From Sabulitectum sp964604135 (GTDB taxonomy: Bacteria > Fermentibacterota > Fermentibacteria > Fermentibacterales > JCC-6): a DNA stretch of 9,348 nt. Each line of letters opens with the position of its first letter. The first letter of the stretch is position 1. The translations under genes were made by a program, and so were the position numbers. Below the pieces are notes generated by a model. The model was given only the letters and a program-made list of their open reading frames with translations. It ran no database searches and was not told the origin of the DNA. This document shows, one piece after another, positions 6,927 through 9,348 of this stretch. Where the stretch lies: NCBI GenBank assembly GCA_964604135.1, contig CAZRXU010000101.1, forward strand, positions 1 to 9,348. Direction: 5' to 3'.

Positions 6927-7883
6927 ATGCTGTCTGTGATACAGATACTGCTTGCCATGCACGGTATCTGGAGTGCCTGGGATTACAACACAGGTAACTG
7001 GAACGAGCTTGCTCCTCTGCTTTCCGAAAACGGTTACGACACCGTGTTCTACTGTGCGGCATACGGCCTGGAGACCGATATCGAAGGTCTCAGAGAATGC
7101 TGTGAGGCTTGCAGCAATTACAACATTGATGTACATGCATGGGTTGTAATGTGGAAAATCTCAAAATCCCCCGACTCGCTTAAATTGTCTTTAGAGGAGA
7201 ACAACAGGTTGCAGGTATCGCTTTCGGAAGCGGAAGATGCATCGAACTGGCTGTGTCCTTCCGACCCTGATAATGTTGAGCTTTTTGCCTCACTGTGTGT
7301 GAACCTGGCCCTGTCGGCACCTGTAAGCGGAATACATCTGGATTACATCAGGTATGCAAACGACAGGGTGTGTTTCTGCAGCGGATGCAGGAACAGGTTT
7401 TCCCAATGGTCGGGCAACCGCTTTTATTCCTGGCCCGGCGACTGCGCCAGAGGTGGAATTATGCACAACGAATACAACAGATGGCGCTCGCAGATCATTG
7501 CCAGTGCTGTTCAGGTTGTGAAGGATTCACTGGGAAGGCTTGACCGGTTTGTGATGCTTTCTGCCGCAGTACTTCCCAGGCAGAGGGAAATGAACTACTT
7601 TGGTCAGCACTGGGAAAACTGGGTAGCCGACGGCCTGCTTGATTTTGTAGTTCCCATGAACTACACCATGTCTGATTCCGAACTAGTCGCATGGAGCGAA
7701 CCCCAGCTTGAACTGGCAGGAGAAGTACCAGTTTATTGCGGTCTCATAAACTACAGCGATGATTATCACTGTTCTTCATCTGAAATTTCCGAGCAGATGG
7801 AACTTGCAGAAGACCTGGGTTTTGACGGCTGGGTTCTTTTTCACTTGAGCAGACACTATGCGGATATGCTCAGAAATCAGTAA
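6927..7883 (+). CDS. Family-10-like glycosyl hydrolase (GHL10/DUF187 type)
   Basis: The 318-residue product looks like a TIM-barrel of the GHL10 (PF02638) type. HGIWSAWDY (12-20) matches the first-strand RGVW motif, with NGYDTVFYCAAYG (35-47), VHAWVVMW (69-76), SGIHLDYIRY (134-143), VVPMNYTM (241-248) and the closing FDGWVLFHL (299-307). The strand-4 GIHLDYIRY and strand-6 PMNYT motifs are the family's most diagnostic. Family members are thought to act on envelope or extracellular glycans; the substrate here is unknown. ATG 6927 is preferred because AAAGG (6916-6920) is 6 bases away, whereas it abuts the ATG at 6921. The N-terminus (MLSVIQILLA) is hydrophobic but far shorter than a normal signal peptide, since the barrel starts at about residue 12. 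Twelve cysteines, including CFCSGC at 149-154, are unusual. It lies 58 bases after the nuclease gene. Confidence 0.75.
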   Translation: MLSVIQILLAMHGIWSAWDYNTGNWNELAPLLSENGYDTVFYCAAYGLETDIEGLRECCEACSNYNIDVHAWVVMWKISKSPDSLKLSLEENNRLQVSLSEAEDASNWLCPSDPDNVELFASLCVNLALSAPVSGIHLDYIRYANDRVCFCSGCRNRFSQWSGNRFYSWPGDCARGGIMHNEYNRWRSQIIASAVQVVKDSLGRLDRFVMLSAAVLPRQREMNYFGQHWENWVADGLLDFVVPMNYTMSDSELVAWSEPQLELAGEVPVYCGLINYSDDYHCSSSEISEQMELAEDLGFDGWVLFHLSRHYADMLRNQ

Positions 7884-7946
7884 GTGAAAACTCAAACTGT
7901 TTAGGTGAATTACAAATCTGGTCGAGCAACGCCGACTGCCGTTTAC

Positions 7947-7983
7947 ACGAGGATGGCAGGTACTTGACCATCGTTGTTTTTTT
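7947..7983 (+). terminator. Probable intrinsic terminator
   Basis: ATGG (7953-7956) pairs with CCAT (7968-7971) and CAG (7957-7959) with TTG (7964-7966, one G-U), around a GTAC loop. The base can extend by ACG (7947-7949) with CGT (7972-7974). A T-rich tract follows directly, ending in seven consecutive T at 7977-7983. It lies 64 bases after the glycosyl hydrolase stop. The stem is imperfect (a bulged A and a three-base bulge), so it is probable but not certain. Confidence 0.5.
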
Positions 7984-7993
7984 AGGTTATGGT

Positions 7994-8018
7994 TTGTTAC
8001 CATTGTGCGGGGTAACAA
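7994..8018. promoter_or_regulatory. Perfect 8-bp inverted repeat upstream of the propeller gene
   Basis: TTGTTACC (7994-8001) and GGTAACAA (8011-8018) are exact reverse complements separated by 9 bases. The site lies 48 bases before the ATG of the Kelch-like gene, just after the probable terminator. It could be an operator for a dimeric regulator or a stable 5' leader hairpin. No confident promoter is seen next to it: TTGACC at 7964 lies within the terminator stem. Confidence 0.4.
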
Positions 8019-8065
8019 CAGTATGATCATGGCCCCGCAGTATTGTCTCTGAACAGGAGGAAAAT

Positions 8066-9334
8066 ATGGCATTAAGTGTTAGGGGGCGAGCAGGATTCCT
8101 GCTCATGGCGGTTCTGATTGTATTCACAGTAGCTGGCTATGCTCAGAACTGGACATGCGAGACTTCATCGGCTGATTGGCTTACACGCAAGGCTCTCTCA
8201 TCAGTTTCGTTTCAGGACAAGCTCTGGGTGTTTAACGGGTACCATAGTTTAAATGTTAAAAGACATGATATCTGGTGGTCAACGGACGGAAGTAGCTGGA
8301 CATGTGCTAACTCTGATGTTCCTTACCCAATGAGTTCAAGCATGAACTGTGTTGTGTTTAACGAGAAGATATGGCTGTACACCGGCCGTGATGGTTGTTG
8401 AGGAGACAGATACTGCCAGGTATGGCAGTCGTCTGATGGAAGCAGCTGGAATATGGTTACCGATTCTCCCGGATGGGAGGCCCGTGAGGGTGCAGGTGGT
8501 ACGGTGTATGATGGTAAATTATGGATGATGGCAGGGTGTGGAGCCAGCAATTACTTCAATGATGTGTGGTACTCTGCCGACGGAGTGAGCTGGACATGTA
8601 CGGCAACGTCAGCTGCCTGGACCTACCGGGTGTGTCCCGGGGTAACCACCTTTGATGACAAGCTGTGGTTAATGGGAGGAGGCGCTTACCTCACAGCCGG
8701 GTTCACTGCCTACAACGATGTGTGGTATTCAACCGATGGCGCAGACTGGACCTGTGCAACCAGTTCTGCACCCTGGGGTGCCAGAATGGGTCACGAAGTT
8801 ATCGTTTACGATAACAAAATGTGGGTTATTGGAGGTGGTCTTCTTCAGTCTTCGACCAAATACAATGACATATGGTGTTCTTCCGATGGTATCAGCTGGA
8901 CTTGTGTGACCAGTTCGGCTCCATGGGCTGCAAGAATAGATCATGCCTGTGCCGTGTACAACAACAGAATCTGGCTTATGGGAGGGGAAGGCAGTGGCAA
9001 TCCTCTCAACGATGTGTGGAGCATGGGAATGACTGGCATTGCCCAGGAGGAATCTCAGGTACGGGCAGACGGAATAGCGGTGTTTCCCAATCCGTCGGCA
9101 GGGCCTATTGAAGTTTCGTTTGATCTTCCGGCTGAAGCGGAAGTTCGTGTTGACATCTTCGACACAGCAGGTCGCACTGTACGCAGCCTCTCTCACGAGG
9201 TGATGTGCAGCGGCAGCCACACGGTTGTGTGGGATGGAAGAGACTGTTCCGGTTCCAAACCAGGAGCCGGGGTCTACTTTGTAAGAATTCAAGCTGGAGC
9301 TTCAACCATGAGTCGAATGGTCACACTCTGGTGA
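8066..9334 (+). CDS. Secreted six-bladed Kelch-like propeller with an in-frame UGA (selenoprotein candidate) and C-terminal sorting domain
   Basis: The start at ATG 8066 has AGGAGG at 8055-8060. A signal peptide (residues 1-26, ending GYA) precedes six Kelch-like repeats starting at W29, W78, W128, W176, W228 and W278. Each has the pattern WTC.TSSA.W..R......F.DKLW..GG...NDVWYS.DG.S. Residues about 335-422 form an Ig-like/type A sorting tail (FPNPSAG, VDIFDTAGR, GAGVYFVRI) like that of the endonuclease. A TGA at 8399-8401 interrupts blade 2 at residue 112 in the context Gly-Cys-UGA-Gly. The same frame then continues to 9334 with the repeat periodicity intact (50 residues between W78 and W128), so the call spans the UGA. 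Ending there would leave two partial blades, and restarting at ATG 8453 would lack a signal peptide and a good ribosome site. Either UGA is read as selenocysteine (a SECIS-like hairpin follows) or this is a pseudogene with one nonsense mutation. The propeller's ligand is unknown. Confidence 0.65.
8404..8434 (+). promoter_or_regulatory. Candidate bacterial SECIS hairpin after the in-frame UGA
   Basis: ACTGCCA (8412-8418) pairs perfectly with TGGCAGT (8423-8429) around a GGTA loop (8419-8422). A lower helix AGAC (8404-8407) with GTCT (8431-8434) closes an asymmetric internal loop. The loop starts 17 bases after the UGA (8399-8401). Known bacterial SECIS elements, such as that of E. coli fdhF as I recall it, lie inside the coding region directly after UGA with an apical GGUC loop about 18 bases downstream and bind SelB. 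Here the loop reads A-GGUA-U against A-GGUC-U. The bulged U in the upper stem of fdhF is absent. The structure and its position are seen directly; SelB binding is inferred. Confidence 0.45.
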
Positions 9335-9348
9335 GTTTACAGGCCGGG

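Noticed and set aside
7964..7993. Promoter TTGACC-18-TATGGT before the propeller gene
   Set aside because: The -35 element lies within the stem of the probable terminator and the -10 is a weak match. It cannot be supported over the terminator reading.
8399..8401. UGA reassigned genome-wide to Trp or Gly
   Set aside because: TGA is the apparent natural stop of the genes ending at 1405, 5685, 6868 and 9334, and no other recognised gene contains an in-frame TGA.
8453..9334. Separate gene starting at ATG 8453
   Set aside because: It would start inside a propeller blade with no ribosome binding site and no signal peptide, and it is in the same frame as the upstream half.

Overview
The window is a bacterial chromosome segment of roughly even base composition in which every gene I can support lies on the + strand. 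Two secreted proteins (an endonuclease I and a Kelch-type propeller) end in the same kind of C-terminal Ig-like/sorting domain (PNP...V.IYD..GR.V...W.G....G..V.PGVYF). Together with DUF2089/DUF4097-type genes this suggests an uncultured FCB-group lineage (Fermentibacterota/Cloacimonadota-like). That placement is inference and the phylum is not certain.

Layout. 1-464: no intact gene; two short out-of-phase reading-frame stretches may be a decayed gene. 465-980: small exported protein of unknown function, probably beta-rich. 1070-1405: an exported six-repeat protein that I recognise as the DUF6150/Septknot family (7_1-knotted fold in characterised relatives). Its ribosome binding site sits inside a hairpin, and its 3' end overlaps the start of an AlbA_2 (Schlafen-like) protein gene (1384-2019). 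2042-5685: a promoter followed by a tight operon of a DUF4097 protein with a YvlB/LiaX-like N-terminus, a DUF2089 zinc-ribbon regulator (8-base overlap), and a 770-residue protein with three PAS domains. The last looks like a hybrid histidine kinase but has no histidine across its whole transmitter region and has Asn at the receiver phosphorylation site, so it is probably a pseudokinase sensor or scaffold. 5786-6868: secreted endonuclease I. 6927-7883: a family-10-like glycosyl hydrolase (GHL10 type), followed by a probable intrinsic terminator. 8066-9334: a secreted six-bladed Kelch-like propeller.

The most unusual feature is in the last gene. Its frame is interrupted by one UGA (8399-8401), after which the same frame continues for 310 more codons with no loss of repeat register. 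A 7-bp perfect hairpin with a GGUA loop begins 17 nt after the UGA at the apical loop, close to the geometry of bacterial SECIS elements, and the local sequence would read Gly-Cys-Sec-Gly. UGA is the normal stop of several other genes here, so the choice is between a new selenoprotein family and a simple nonsense mutation.

Functionally the window mixes envelope/export genes (beta-rich protein, Septknot protein, nuclease, propeller) with an envelope-stress-like regulatory operon. No mobile element, RNA gene or CRISPR array was seen.
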